A stretch of 41,699 nt of DNA, taken from assembly GCA_035948415.1 (NCBI GenBank), contig DASZJD010000020.1:1-41699 (forward strand), in the 5' to 3' direction. Source of the DNA: Acidimicrobiia bacterium. GTDB lineage: Bacteria; Actinomycetota; Acidimicrobiia; IMCC26256; PALSA-555. Position 1 is the first letter of the stretch; every line of letters begins with the position of its first letter. The notes beneath the pieces were generated by a model, which did no database searches, was not told where the DNA came from, and saw nothing but the letters and a program-made list of their open reading frames with translations. Below are positions 15,899 through 23,830 of the stretch, in pieces. Both the position numbers and the translations under genes were made by a program.

Positions 15899-16432
15899 AT
15901 GAGCCGACGTCGGGTGGTGACGGGTCACGACCAGCACGGGCGGTCGGTGTTCGTCGTCGACGAGACCGTCGAGCCGGTGACGCTCTCGCTGCTGCCGGGC
16001 GCGGCGTTCCACCAGGTCTGGGGACGCGACGGGCCCGCGTCGGTGCCCGACGACACCGCGTGCCTCGACCGGTACCGCTACTTCCCGCCCGTCGGCGGCT
16101 TCCGGTTCGGGTTCTTCACCCTCGCGCCCGACACCGTCACCGTCGGCACCGACGTCGACCTCGGCGCCGCGCTCGACGAGCTCGAGGCGCGGCTGCCCGG
16201 CATGGCCGAGGTCATGGAGCCCGACCACCCGGGGATGCACACGACCGACACCGTGGACTTCGACGTCGTCATGTCGGGCGAGGTGTGGCTCGAGCTCGAC
16301 GACGGGCGCGAGGTCCGCCTGGGATCCGGCGACTGCGTGGTCCAGAACGGCACCCGGCACGCCTGGCACAACCGGACCCGCGAGCCGTGCACGGTCGCGG
16401 TGGCGATCGTGGGGGCCCGTCGCCGATCCTGA
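15899..16432 (+). CDS. Cupin domain protein
   Basis: 177 residues. The C-terminal half is a small beta-barrel cupin: HTTDTVDFDVVMSGEVWLEL corresponds to motif 1 and GDCVVQNGTRHAWHNRT to motif 2, with His in NGTRHAWHN as a probable metal ligand. The N-terminal 100 residues (VTLSLLPGAAFHQVWGRDG; RYRYFPPVGGFRFGFFTLAP) form a second, less typical beta-rich segment, as in bacterial cupin_2 proteins linked to aromatic or hydroxyacid metabolism. The start is well set by GGAGGGG just before the ATG. It is divergent from the SDR, so the two could serve one pathway, which is only suggested by position. Confidence 0.85.
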   Translation: MSRRRVVTGHDQHGRSVFVVDETVEPVTLSLLPGAAFHQVWGRDGPASVPDDTACLDRYRYFPPVGGFRFGFFTLAPDTVTVGTDVDLGAALDELEARLPGMAEVMEPDHPGMHTTDTVDFDVVMSGEVWLELDDGREVRLGSGDCVVQNGTRHAWHNRTREPCTVAVAIVGARRRS

Positions 16433-16495
16433 GCCCGGGCGCCGCCCGCCGGCCGGGGTCGGGCTCGGCCCGCCCGGCCCGGGACCGGACGCGCG

Positions 16496-16524
16496 CGGAC
16501 ATGTCCGGCCTGAGCGCCTATGTT
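16496..16524 (+). promoter_or_regulatory. Candidate promoter with a palindromic operator before the glycosyltransferase pair
   Basis: A perfect 12-bp palindrome, CGGACATGTCCG, spans 16496-16507. Its left half provides a -35-like CGGACA, followed after exactly 17 bases by TATGTT (16519-16524), which fits a -10 element. A repressor or activator bound at the palindrome would cover the -35 region. The start codon at 16629 is about 100 bases downstream. Confidence 0.35.
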
Positions 16525-16628
16525 CTCCCGACCCCTCTGGCTACGGTTTGCGCCTTCCGACCCCCGGGTACGGCGCCATCTCAGCGGCACCGGGACGGGA
16601 GCGCTCCACATCGACGACGGGCCTCGTG

Positions 16629-17813
16629 ATGGTTAAGACGTCGCCCCGTTCCGCCGCAACGGTGGCCTCGCCGGCGATCGACACGCGCTGGGTCGGCCGC
16701 GTGCTCCGCACCTACGGGCTGTCGCGACTGCTCGTCCTCGCCGCCGCGCTCGTCGCCACCGCCGGCAGCGACCCCGGGGCCGGGCCGTGGCCGCCGATCC
16801 CCGGTCCGCACGTGGCGCTCCTCCGCGCCCTCGGCCGGTGGGACGGCGCCTGGTACATCGACATCGCCCAACACGGCTACCACCACGTGAACATCCCGCC
16901 CGGCGGCGACGCCAGCTACGCCTTCTTCCCCTTCTATCCCTGGCTGATCCGGGCCGAGTCGTGGCTGACCCACGGCTCGCCGCTCGTCATCGCGCTGCTG
17001 CTCGCCACCGTGCTCGGCGGCGTCGGCGCCCTGCTGATCTGGGTGCTCACAGCCCAGGCCTTCGACGAGCGGATCGCGTACCGCGCCGCCACGCTGTTCT
17101 GCTTCTTCCCCGGCTCGTTCGTCCTGTCGATGGCCTACACCGAGGGGCTCACGATCGCGGCCGCGGCCGGGGCGATCCTGGCCCTCACGCGGCGGCGCTG
17201 GGTGCTCGCGGGCGCGCTCGGCGCGGTGGCCGCGATGACGCGCCCGACGGCGGCGGTGCTGATCGTCGTGGCCGGCTGGAGCGCGGTGGCGGCGTGGCGG
17301 CGTGGTGCCGGGGCCCGCCCGTTCGTCGCCCCCGCCCTCACGACCGCCGGCGCCGCGACGGTCGTGGTCTACCAGTGGGTCCTGACCGGGCATCCCTTCG
17401 AGTGGCTCCACGTCGAGCAGGTCACCTGGCACGACCACTCCGGCTTCACCGTCGACATCGTCCACCGCTTCGAGAACTGGGTGCAGACCGGGATCCTCGG
17501 CTTCGGCGTCGGGGACCTGAACGACCCGGTGTGGGCGGGCGGCTTCGTGCTGGCCCTGATCGGCGCGTGGCTGCTGGTGCGGCGGCGGCTCCCCGCCGAA
17601 CTGACGATCTACGGGTTCGGGGCGCTGCTGTTCGCGGTCAGCTCGTTCAACGTCGGGCCCCGGCCCCGCCCGCTCCTGCTCGCCTTCCCCGTCATCATCG
17701 CCGCCGCCGCCTCGGTGCGCGGCTGGTGGTGGCGGGTCGTCGTCGTGGCGTCGGCGCTCGGGCTGCTGGCGATGAGCCTCCTCACCTTCCTGACCCTGTC
17801 GGCGGTGCCGTGA
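16629..17813 (+). CDS. GT-C fold mannosyltransferase, PIG-V-like
   Basis: 394 residues with about ten membrane segments. After the first segment comes LGRWDGAWYIDIAQHGYHH, the acidic luminal-loop motif of the PIG-V/GT-C family, where the Asp is the likely catalytic or metal-contact residue. YAFFPFYPWLIR and SMAYTEGLTIAAAAGAILA follow, both typical of PIG-V-like bacterial proteins. Such enzymes move a sugar from a polyprenyl-phosphate carrier to an outer-face acceptor. The ATG at 16629 is preferred over an in-frame TTG at 16548, which would add a non-hydrophobic Arg/Pro-rich extension. The stop overlaps the next start as GTGA, so the two are translationally coupled. Confidence 0.88.
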   Translation: MVKTSPRSAATVASPAIDTRWVGRVLRTYGLSRLLVLAAALVATAGSDPGAGPWPPIPGPHVALLRALGRWDGAWYIDIAQHGYHHVNIPPGGDASYAFFPFYPWLIRAESWLTHGSPLVIALLLATVLGGVGALLIWVLTAQAFDERIAYRAATLFCFFPGSFVLSMAYTEGLTIAAAAGAILALTRRRWVLAGALGAVAAMTRPTAAVLIVVAGWSAVAAWRRGAGARPFVAPALTTAGAATVVVYQWVLTGHPFEWLHVEQVTWHDHSGFTVDIVHRFENWVQTGILGFGVGDLNDPVWAGGFVLALIGAWLLVRRRLPAELTIYGFGALLFAVSSFNVGPRPRPLLLAFPVIIAAAASVRGWWWRVVVVASALGLLAMSLLTFLTLSAVP

Positions 17814-19426
17814 CCGCGCCCCCGCGCGTCGGGGCCGCGACGGCGACGGGCGCGGCCCCGCGCCCCGCCGAGCGGCCCGACGAGGGAGCCGAGCCCCTCC
17901 CCCGAGGGACCCGCGCCGACCGCGCGCTGCGCGGCGCCGTCCTCGTGGCCGCGCTCGCCTTCGTCGCCTGCTACCTGGCGGTGGCGTTCGCCCGGTTCGA
18001 CTACCCGTACCAGCTCGAGTGGCTCGAGGGCGGCGTCCTCGGCCACGTCACGCGCGTCCTGCACGGCGAGGGCCTCTACGGCGCCCCGTCGCTCCGGTTC
18101 ACCCCGTACCTCTACACGCCCCTCTACTACTTCGTGTCGGCCGGCGCGGCGTGGGTGTTCGGGCTGCACCTGTCGACGCTGCGGATGGTGTCGATCGCGG
18201 CGTCGCTCGTGACGCTCGCGGCCGTGTACCGGCTGGTCTGGCTCGAGACCCGCAACCGCTGGGCCGCGGTGGTCGCGGCCGGCGTGCTGGCGGCCTGCTT
18301 CCGGCTCAGCGGGGCCTGGTTCGACCTGGCCCGGGTCGACTCGCTCTTCGTCGCCCTGCTCTTCGTCGGCCTCCTCTGCGTGCGCCGGACGACGACGACG
18401 CGGGCGGCGGCGCTGGCGGGGGTCGTCCTGGCCGCGGCCTACTTCACCAAGCAGTCGGCCCTGCTGCCGAGCCTCGCGGTGCTGCCGTTCCTCTGGTGGC
18501 GCGACCGGCGACTCGCGGTCGTCTACGCCGCCTCGTTCGGCGGGCTGCTCGCGGCGACGACGCTGTGGTTCGACCACGCCACCGGCGGGTGGTTCGGCCA
18601 GTACACGATCCACCTCGCCGGGCAGCACGCCCTCCTGCGCAGCGAGTTCGTCGGCTTCTGGACCCACGACCTCGTCCGCCCGCTCGGCGTGGCCCTGATC
18701 GTCGGCGCGGTGGGGCTGCTCGCCTACCGGCGCGGCGACGCGGGCCGGTTCTGGATCCCGGTGACCGGCGGCCTGCTGCTGGCCAGCTACACGGCTCGGC
18801 TCCACACCGGCGGCTACGACAACGTGCTGCTCCCCGCCTACGGCGGCGTGGCCCTCGTCACCGGCCTCGGCCTCCACGCGCTGACGTTCCCCGGGGTGGT
18901 CCGGCGGCACCGGGCCACGGTGCGGATCGTGCTCGTCGCCGTCGTGGCCATGTTCGCCAGCCTGGCCTACAACCCCTTCCGGCAGGTGCCGTCGGCGTCG
19001 ACGGCGCGGGCCGGCGACCGGCTCGTCGCCGACCTCGGCCGGCTCCCCGCGCCCGTGTACCTGCCGTCGCAGAGCTGGCTCCTCGACCGGGCCCATCCGG
19101 GCACGCCGACCACGGCCCAGGCGGCCGCGCTCGACGACATCTTCCGCGGCCACGTGCGGGGCTCGAACCGCACCCTCGCCCGCACGTTGCGGGGCGCCGT
19201 CGCCGAGCGCCGGTTCGCGTCGATCGTGGTCGATTCGCCGAGCGTGTTCTCGTACCTGCCCGGCAACCTCGTCCGCTCCTACTGCAAGGTCGAGACGCTG
19301 CCGCGCCGCGACCGGCTCGAGCCGGTCACCGGCACGATCACCGCGCCGGCCACGGTGTGGATGCCCCGGGGGCCGGCCACGCGCTGCATCGACGACGGCC
19401 TCCGTTGGCACGTCCGGGTCTGGTAG
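17810..19426 (+). CDS. Membrane glycosyltransferase, GT39/GT-C-like
   Basis: 538 residues from the GTG at 17810, whose last bases form the stop of the upstream gene (GTGA). A Pro/Arg-rich cytoplasmic tail is followed by a membrane segment and the motif YPYQLEWLEGGVLGH, the acidic first external loop of GT-C enzymes that use polyprenyl-phospho-sugars. About ten more hydrophobic segments follow, with SLFVALLFVGLLCVR and AYFTKQSALLP as recognisable family blocks. The last 160 residues form a soluble domain outside the membrane with two Cys (SYCKVE and TRCIDDG). With the PIG-V-like gene it probably builds a cell-envelope glycan; donor and acceptor are unknown. Confidence 0.87.
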   Translation: MTAPPRVGAATATGAAPRPAERPDEGAEPLPRGTRADRALRGAVLVAALAFVACYLAVAFARFDYPYQLEWLEGGVLGHVTRVLHGEGLYGAPSLRFTPYLYTPLYYFVSAGAAWVFGLHLSTLRMVSIAASLVTLAAVYRLVWLETRNRWAAVVAAGVLAACFRLSGAWFDLARVDSLFVALLFVGLLCVRRTTTTRAAALAGVVLAAAYFTKQSALLPSLAVLPFLWWRDRRLAVVYAASFGGLLAATTLWFDHATGGWFGQYTIHLAGQHALLRSEFVGFWTHDLVRPLGVALIVGAVGLLAYRRGDAGRFWIPVTGGLLLASYTARLHTGGYDNVLLPAYGGVALVTGLGLHALTFPGVVRRHRATVRIVLVAVVAMFASLAYNPFRQVPSASTARAGDRLVADLGRLPAPVYLPSQSWLLDRAHPGTPTTAQAAALDDIFRGHVRGSNRTLARTLRGAVAERRFASIVVDSPSVFSYLPGNLVRSYCKVETLPRRDRLEPVTGTITAPATVWMPRGPATRCIDDGLRWHVRVW

Positions 19427-19441
19427 CGACCCGCGGGCGGG

Positions 19442-20257
19442 TCAGGCCCGCCGGGCCAGGTACAGCTCGGCGATGTAGTCGACTCGGATCTCGCCGCCGG
19501 CGTCGGCGACGACCGCGGCCACCCCGTCGAGCAGCGCCCGCCGCTCCGGCTCGGGGAGCATCCGGTGGTCGGACTGGGTGCTGAGCAGCTCGACGTACCG
19601 GTCGGCGCGGTAGCGCGCGTGCCACGGGTACTCGTGGCGGCGCACCGGCCCGAAGCGGCCCGACGCCTCGAGCTCGACGACCGACGGGGGCGTCGCCGGG
19701 GCCGCCCCGAGCCCGGGGAAGCCGGGTCGGCGAGCCGCCAGCGTCGGTGCCAGCCGGTCGTAAGTGGCGTCGAGCGCGGCCCGGACCGGGTCGTCGGGCC
19801 GCCACCGGACCCGGTTCCAGCACAGGGCCAGGCCGCCGCCCGGCGCGAGGGCGTCATGGGCCTTCGTCGCCCGCGCCGCCGGGGCGACCCAGTGCCAGGC
19901 CTGGGCCGAGACGAGCAGCCGGAACGCGTGCCGCTCGACCGGCCAGGCCTCGAAGGTCGTGGTGTCGATGCGCACGGCCGGGAAGGCGGCGCAGTGTCGT
20001 CGGGCCACCGCCGCCATGTCGGCGCTGGGCTCGAGGCCGAGGACGGTGAGGCCGCGTCGCGCCAGGGGCACCGTGGCGCGCCCGGTGCCGCACCCGACCT
20101 CGAGGACCCGGTCGCCGGGTCCGAGGGCCGCGAACCGGGCCACCGCGTCGAAGAGCGGCTCGGGGTACGTCGGCCGGACCCGGTCGTAGGCGTCGGCGAC
20201 CTCGCCGAAGACGAGCCGCTGCTCGCGCGCCCGGTCGGCGCCGGTGGACCCGGCCAC
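19442..20257 (-). CDS. Class I SAM-dependent methyltransferase
   Basis: 271 residues. Motif I, VLEVGCGTGRATVPLA, is at about residues 50-65, followed by VLGLEPSADMAAVARRH (motif II with the acidic ribose-binding residue) and WHWVAP, a sequence found in the yeast Crg1/Tmt1-like trans-aconitate methyltransferase group. The N-terminus FGEVADAYDRVRPTYPEPLF is also typical of this group. The substrate is unclear. GTG start with a leaderless TACGCT -10 element 8 bases upstream. It converges on the glycosyltransferase gene, leaving only 15 bases between stops. Confidence 0.9.
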   Translation of the reverse strand: MAGSTGADRAREQRLVFGEVADAYDRVRPTYPEPLFDAVARFAALGPGDRVLEVGCGTGRATVPLARRGLTVLGLEPSADMAAVARRHCAAFPAVRIDTTTFEAWPVERHAFRLLVSAQAWHWVAPAARATKAHDALAPGGGLALCWNRVRWRPDDPVRAALDATYDRLAPTLAARRPGFPGLGAAPATPPSVVELEASGRFGPVRRHEYPWHARYRADRYVELLSTQSDHRMLPEPERRALLDGVAAVVADAGGEIRVDYIAELYLARRA

Positions 20258-20265
20258 GGGGCGGC

Positions 20266-20271
20266 AGCGTA
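20266..20271 (-). promoter_or_regulatory. -10 element of the methyltransferase gene (leaderless)
   Basis: On the minus strand the hexamer reads TACGCT and ends 8 bases before the GTG at 20257. No ribosome binding site is visible. Confidence 0.45.
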
Positions 20272-20318
20272 CGCGTGGGTCGTGGCCCGCCCGCCTCGCG
20301 GCGGCGCCTGGCGTCGGC

Positions 20319-21062
20319 TCAGCGCCGGCCCGCGGGGAGCCGCGCCGGCGGCGCCGGCGGCGGCCCGAGGTCGGCGCCGACCGTGGCGCGCACCGGCGCC
20401 CGGGTGACGCGCGGCGACGCCGGCGGCGGTCCCGGGTCGGCGTCGACGGTGGCGCTGACCGGCGTCCGCGCCACGCCTCGCGGCGCCGTCGGCGGTCGCG
20501 GGTCGGGGCGGGGGCCCGGCGGCCGCGACGAGGCCGGCGCGCCGCGCGCGGGGAGCGCGCGCAGCAGCGTGAGGAGCGCCACGACGCCGGCGACGGCGAG
20601 CATCCCGACCTGCACCGCCGGGCTCCGGTCGGTGCCGGCGGTCAGCCCGTGGACGGTCGCGAGCACGAACAGCGGGAAGCTGGCGTAGTGGACCCGGCGC
20701 CAGACCCGGAGGGGCAGCCGCTGCCGGGCCAGCGACGTGAGCTCGACCGCGAGCAGCAGGTACATGGCGACGATCCCCCACGCCACCGCGGCGGGGTGCC
20801 AGGTGCCGGCGAACGGGACGAGGACGTCGACCAGGCCGAAGTGCACGTAGGTGTCGAGCAGGATGGCGCCGACGTGGACCCCGACGAAGACGACGGCCAG
20901 GCCGCCGAGGTAGCGGTGCAGGTCGAGCAGCCACGCCGGCCGGGGCCGCCGCCCGAAGACGCGGCTGCTGAGGGCCAGGCCCCAGAGGACGGCGGCGGCG
21001 AGCAGGGCCCAGGACAGCAGCCCGCTGGCGCGCGCCACGTACCACCAGAGCTGGGTCGTCAC
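20319..21062 (-). CDS. Ferric reductase-like haem-binding membrane protein
   Basis: 247 residues from a GTG that shares the bases GTGA with the apbE stop. About six membrane segments cover residues 5-170. The two His pairs expected for bis-haem binding are visible: DLHRYLGGLAVVFVGVHVG (His-x13-His) and VHYASFPLFVLATVHGL (His-x12-His), as in the ferric reductase/MsrQ transmembrane domain. There is no FAD or NADPH domain. The last 70 residues are a Pro/Ala-rich, probably disordered tail with a near-repeat (RTPVSATVDADPGPPPAS and RAPVRATVGADLGPPPAP). It would pass electrons across the membrane to the outer flavin chemistry served by ApbE. Confidence 0.88.
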   Translation of the reverse strand: MTTQLWWYVARASGLLSWALLAAAVLWGLALSSRVFGRRPRPAWLLDLHRYLGGLAVVFVGVHVGAILLDTYVHFGLVDVLVPFAGTWHPAAVAWGIVAMYLLLAVELTSLARQRLPLRVWRRVHYASFPLFVLATVHGLTAGTDRSPAVQVGMLAVAGVVALLTLLRALPARGAPASSRPPGPRPDPRPPTAPRGVARTPVSATVDADPGPPPASPRVTRAPVRATVGADLGPPPAPPARLPAGRR

Positions 21063-21985
21063 GACGGCACCGCCGCGGGCGCGGCCCCGGCGAGGAACGG
21101 CCGCAGGCCCCGGCCGGTGAGGACGGCCCCGTCCTCGTCGACGACGAGCCCGCCGACGCCGAGCCGGTCGAGCAGGTCGACGCCCGCCACGGGGCCGGCG
21201 AGGAACCCGGCCTTGGCCAGCGCCTCGGCCTGCCAGCCCCGCGCCGCGACGGCGGTCGCGCTGGCGGCGCCGACGGTCGCGGGGCGGCCGTGGCGGGGAT
21301 CGATGAGGTGGTGCGCGGCGCCGCGCCGGGTGGTCCAGGCCCGCCGGAGGCGGCTCGACGTCGCGACGGCGCCGTCGTCGAGGTGCACGACCGCCGCCGG
21401 CTCGTCGCGCCACGGATGGTCGACGGCGACCACCCAGGCGTCGGCGGGCGGCGCGCCGGCGACGCGTACATCCCCGCCGAGGTTCACGGCCGCGCCGGCG
21501 GCGCCGGCGGCGAGCAGCTCGGCGACGACGAGGTCGGCGGCCAGTCCCTTCCCGATCCCGCCCGGGTCGACGCCGACGCCGGCCGGGAGCGCGACGGTGC
21601 GGGCGACCGGGTCGAGCTCGATCCGGTCGCAGCCGCGGGTCCAGGCCCGGCCGACGCCGGCGCTCGTGACGGCCGGGTCGTCGAAGCTGGTGGTGTAGCC
21701 GGCTCGGAGCACGTCGCCGAGCACGGTGGGGTCGAAGCGACCGTCGGTGAGGCGCCAGGCCTCCCGCGCGTGCTCGAGCAGCGTGAAGGTGTCGGCCGAC
21801 ACCCGCCGGGGGCCGTCGCCGGCGGCGGCGTTGAGCCGGTTCAGCTCGCTGTCGGGCCGGAACCGGCTCCAGCGGGCCTCGAGCTCCTCGACGCGCCGCC
21901 GGGCTTGCGCGAGGTGCGCCGGCGCGCCGCCGACGACGAGCACGACGGCGTCGCTGCCCATGGCGCGGAAGCGGTCAGCTCGCAT
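21059..21985 (-). CDS. apbE: FAD:protein FMN transferase
   Basis: 308 residues. ApbE enzymes attach FMN from FAD to Ser/Thr of outer-face proteins. The family blocks are present: FRAMGSDAVVLV at the start, RFDPTVLG, VGVDPGGIGKGLAADLVV (about 148-165) and GGDVRVAGAP. Late in the chain ATSSRLRRAW and HHLIDPRHGRPA appear, the metal-binding region. I see no signal peptide; some actinobacterial ApbE proteins likewise lack one. The start overlaps the end of the Ser/Thr-rich gene by 11 bases, and the stop overlaps the ferric-reductase-like start by 4, so the three are one transcription unit. Confidence 0.93.
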   Translation of the reverse strand: MRADRFRAMGSDAVVLVVGGAPAHLAQARRRVEELEARWSRFRPDSELNRLNAAAGDGPRRVSADTFTLLEHAREAWRLTDGRFDPTVLGDVLRAGYTTSFDDPAVTSAGVGRAWTRGCDRIELDPVARTVALPAGVGVDPGGIGKGLAADLVVAELLAAGAAGAAVNLGGDVRVAGAPPADAWVVAVDHPWRDEPAAVVHLDDGAVATSSRLRRAWTTRRGAAHHLIDPRHGRPATVGAASATAVAARGWQAEALAKAGFLAGPVAGVDLLDRLGVGGLVVDEDGAVLTGRGLRPFLAGAAPAAVPS

Positions 21986-22361
21986 GGCTGGACGTGACCG
22001 GCTTCGACGTCGACGACGAGCCCGCGCTGGCGGCCAGGCCGCTCGAGGACGAGCTCGAGGACGACCCCGAGGACGAGCTGGAGGACGAGCCCGTCGACGC
22101 GCTGGCGCCGCCGGTCGTGGTCGTGGCCGTCGTGCCGCGCCGGGTCGCGGTCGTGCCGCTGGCCGGCCCGGCGGCCATGGCCCCGACCAGGCCGGCGAAG
22201 GCGACCGCCGACACGCCGGCGACGACCCGACGGGCCCGCGCCGCCGGGTGGCGGCGGCGCGGGCCCGGGACGCCGGCGCGGGGGAGCCGCCGGCTCGGGG
22301 CCTGGTCGGGACGGGGCGACGCGGCCGGGATCGGGCGGGACGGGGTGCGCGGCTCGCTCAT
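21975..22361 (-). CDS. Small Ser/Thr-rich membrane or secreted protein
   Basis: 128 residues. A Pro/Arg-rich N-terminus leads to one hydrophobic segment (VVAGVSAVAFAGLVGAMAAG, about residues 45-64). The rest is low complexity and outside the membrane if the topology is normal: a Thr-rich stretch, then long Ser runs broken by Gly. It lies in the place where an FMN-binding-domain protein is often found in apbE/ferric-reductase operons, but has no such domain. The usual ApbE target motif (Ser/Thr-Gly-Ala-Thr/Ser) is not present exactly. It could be a flavin acceptor of a new type, a glycosylated spacer, or simply a linker protein. Overlaps apbE by 11 bases. Confidence 0.65.
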   Translation of the reverse strand: MSEPRTPSRPIPAASPRPDQAPSRRLPRAGVPGPRRRHPAARARRVVAGVSAVAFAGLVGAMAAGPASGTTATRRGTTATTTTGGASASTGSSSSSSSGSSSSSSSSGLAASAGSSSTSKPVTSSHAS

Positions 22362-22410
22362 GCGGACCAGGATCGGCGCCGGAGGCAAGACGGTGACGAG
22401 CGGCGGTCAA

Positions 22411-22425
22411 GAACTCGGTAAGAAC
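22411..22425 (-). promoter_or_regulatory. 11-bp phased direct repeat before the Ser/Thr-rich gene
   Basis: On the minus strand two GTTCTT units are repeated at an exact 11-base step (GTTC complements at 22422-22425 and 22411-22414). The second unit runs into TTGACC, a good -35-like hexamer. The site is about 50 bases before the ATG at 22361, in the gap after the histidine kinase gene. It is a candidate binding site for the adjacent response regulator. Confidence 0.45.
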
Positions 22426-22438
22426 GGCCGGGCGAGGA

Positions 22439-23830
22439 TCAGGCCGGCGGGGCCTCGGGCAGCTCGATCGTGAACACGGCCCCGCCGCCGGGGTGGTTCG
22501 ACGCCTCGACGCGCCCGCCCGCCGCCTCGACGGCCTCGCGCACGATGGCGAGGCCCAGCCCGGAGCCGGGGAGGCTGCGACCGTCGACGGCCCGGTAGAA
22601 GCGGTCGAACACCAGCGGCAGGTCGGCCGGCGCGACGCCGGGCCCGCGGTCGCGAACGGTGAGGCGCCCCGGTCGGACCGTGAGGTCGATGGGGGTGCCG
22701 TCGGGGCTGAACTTGACCGCGTTGTCGAGCAGGTTGCCGATGGCCCGCTCGAGCTGGCCGGGGCGGGCCTCGACGACCGCCGGCTCGGCGTCGACGACGA
22801 TGGCGCGGCCGCTCCGTCGCTCGGCGCGCGCGCCGGCCCGGCTCGCGAGCTCGTCGAGCCGCACCCGCCGCGGTGACTCGTCGTCGTAGCGGTCGACGGC
22901 GAGGGCGACGAGCTCGTCGGCCAGGCTCGAGAGCTCGCGCAGCTCGCCGTCGAGGTCGGCGAGGAGCTGCTGGCGCGGGCCGCCGGCGAGCTCGGGGTGA
23001 CGGCGCAGCGTGTCGATGTTGGCCCGCAGGCTCGTGAGCGGGGTGCGGAGCTCGTGGCCGGCGTCTTGGACCAGCCGCTGCTGCTGGGTGCGCGAGCGGT
23101 GGAGGGCGTCGAGCATCGAGCGGAAGGCCCGGGCTAGCCGCCCGACCTCGTCGCGGCCGCCCTCGGGCACGTCGACCTCGAGCTGGCCGGTGGCCCCGAC
23201 CGCCTCGGCGGCGTCGGTGAGCCGGAGCACCGGCCGGGTGACCCGCCGGGCGATGAGCCAGCCGACCGCGGCGGCGAGGGCGATGACGGCGACGCCGACG
23301 CCGATCGAGAGGTCGCGCAGCGACCCGAGGACCTCGGTGGTGTCCTCGAGCCCCCGCGCGACGCGGATCTCGCCCCCGCCGGGCCGGGCGACGGCCACGA
23401 CCCGGTAGGCCTGGCCCTTGACCACCGTCGTGGTCGGCTCGGTCGCCGGGAGCAGCCCGGAGCTCGTCGCGGTCGCGGTCAGCACCGTCGACCGGTCGAC
23501 GGGCAGGTTCACCGACCCGGTCCAGCCGGTGACGGCGCCCTGGGCGTCGATGCACTGCACCGCCCCTCGCGGCAGCCCGCCGAGGAGCCCTCCGAACTCC
23601 ACGAGCGGTCCGCCCCCTTGGAACGGGCCGTGGCCGCCCAGGCTGTCGCAGAGCATCCGGGCGACGTTCCCGTCCGGGTCCCGCAGGCGCGCCGCGTAGC
23701 TCGTCAGCTCGTCGTCGACGTTGCCGTGCAGCCGGTCGTCGGTGGCGACGTAGCTGATCACCGCCACCGCGATCACCGAGATCCCGGCGAGCACGGCCAG
23801 CCCCACCGCCAGGCGGGCTCGGAGGGTCAC
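22439..23830 (-). CDS. Sensor histidine kinase, MprB-like
   Basis: 463 residues from the GTG at 23830. Two membrane segments (about residues 7-28 and 174-194) flank a 145-residue outer sensor region. A HAMP domain follows (RRVTRPVLRLTDAAEAVG), then the dimerisation box QDAGHELRTPLTSL with the phospho-acceptor His259. The ATP-binding lobe has NLLDNAVKFSPDG, DRGPGVAP and GSGLGLAIVREAVEAAGG. The H-box sequence and domain order are those of mycobacterial MprB, an envelope-stress kinase. The outer domain has two Cys (RMLCDSLGG and VQCIDAQG) that might form a disulphide switch. The start overlaps the response regulator stop as GTGA. Confidence 0.93.
   Translation of the reverse strand: MTLRARLAVGLAVLAGISVIAVAVISYVATDDRLHGNVDDELTSYAARLRDPDGNVARMLCDSLGGHGPFQGGGPLVEFGGLLGGLPRGAVQCIDAQGAVTGWTGSVNLPVDRSTVLTATATSSGLLPATEPTTTVVKGQAYRVVAVARPGGGEIRVARGLEDTTEVLGSLRDLSIGVGVAVIALAAAVGWLIARRVTRPVLRLTDAAEAVGATGQLEVDVPEGGRDEVGRLARAFRSMLDALHRSRTQQQRLVQDAGHELRTPLTSLRANIDTLRRHPELAGGPRQQLLADLDGELRELSSLADELVALAVDRYDDESPRRVRLDELASRAGARAERRSGRAIVVDAEPAVVEARPGQLERAIGNLLDNAVKFSPDGTPIDLTVRPGRLTVRDRGPGVAPADLPLVFDRFYRAVDGRSLPGSGLGLAIVREAVEAAGGRVEASNHPGGGAVFTIELPEAPPA

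Noticed and set aside
21975-22100. Ser/Thr-rich tail as a normal ApbE flavinylation motif
   Set aside because: The run contains Ser-Thr-Gly-Ser but not the Ser/Thr-Gly-Ala-Thr/Ser motif with its upstream acidic residue, so no specific FMN site is claimed.
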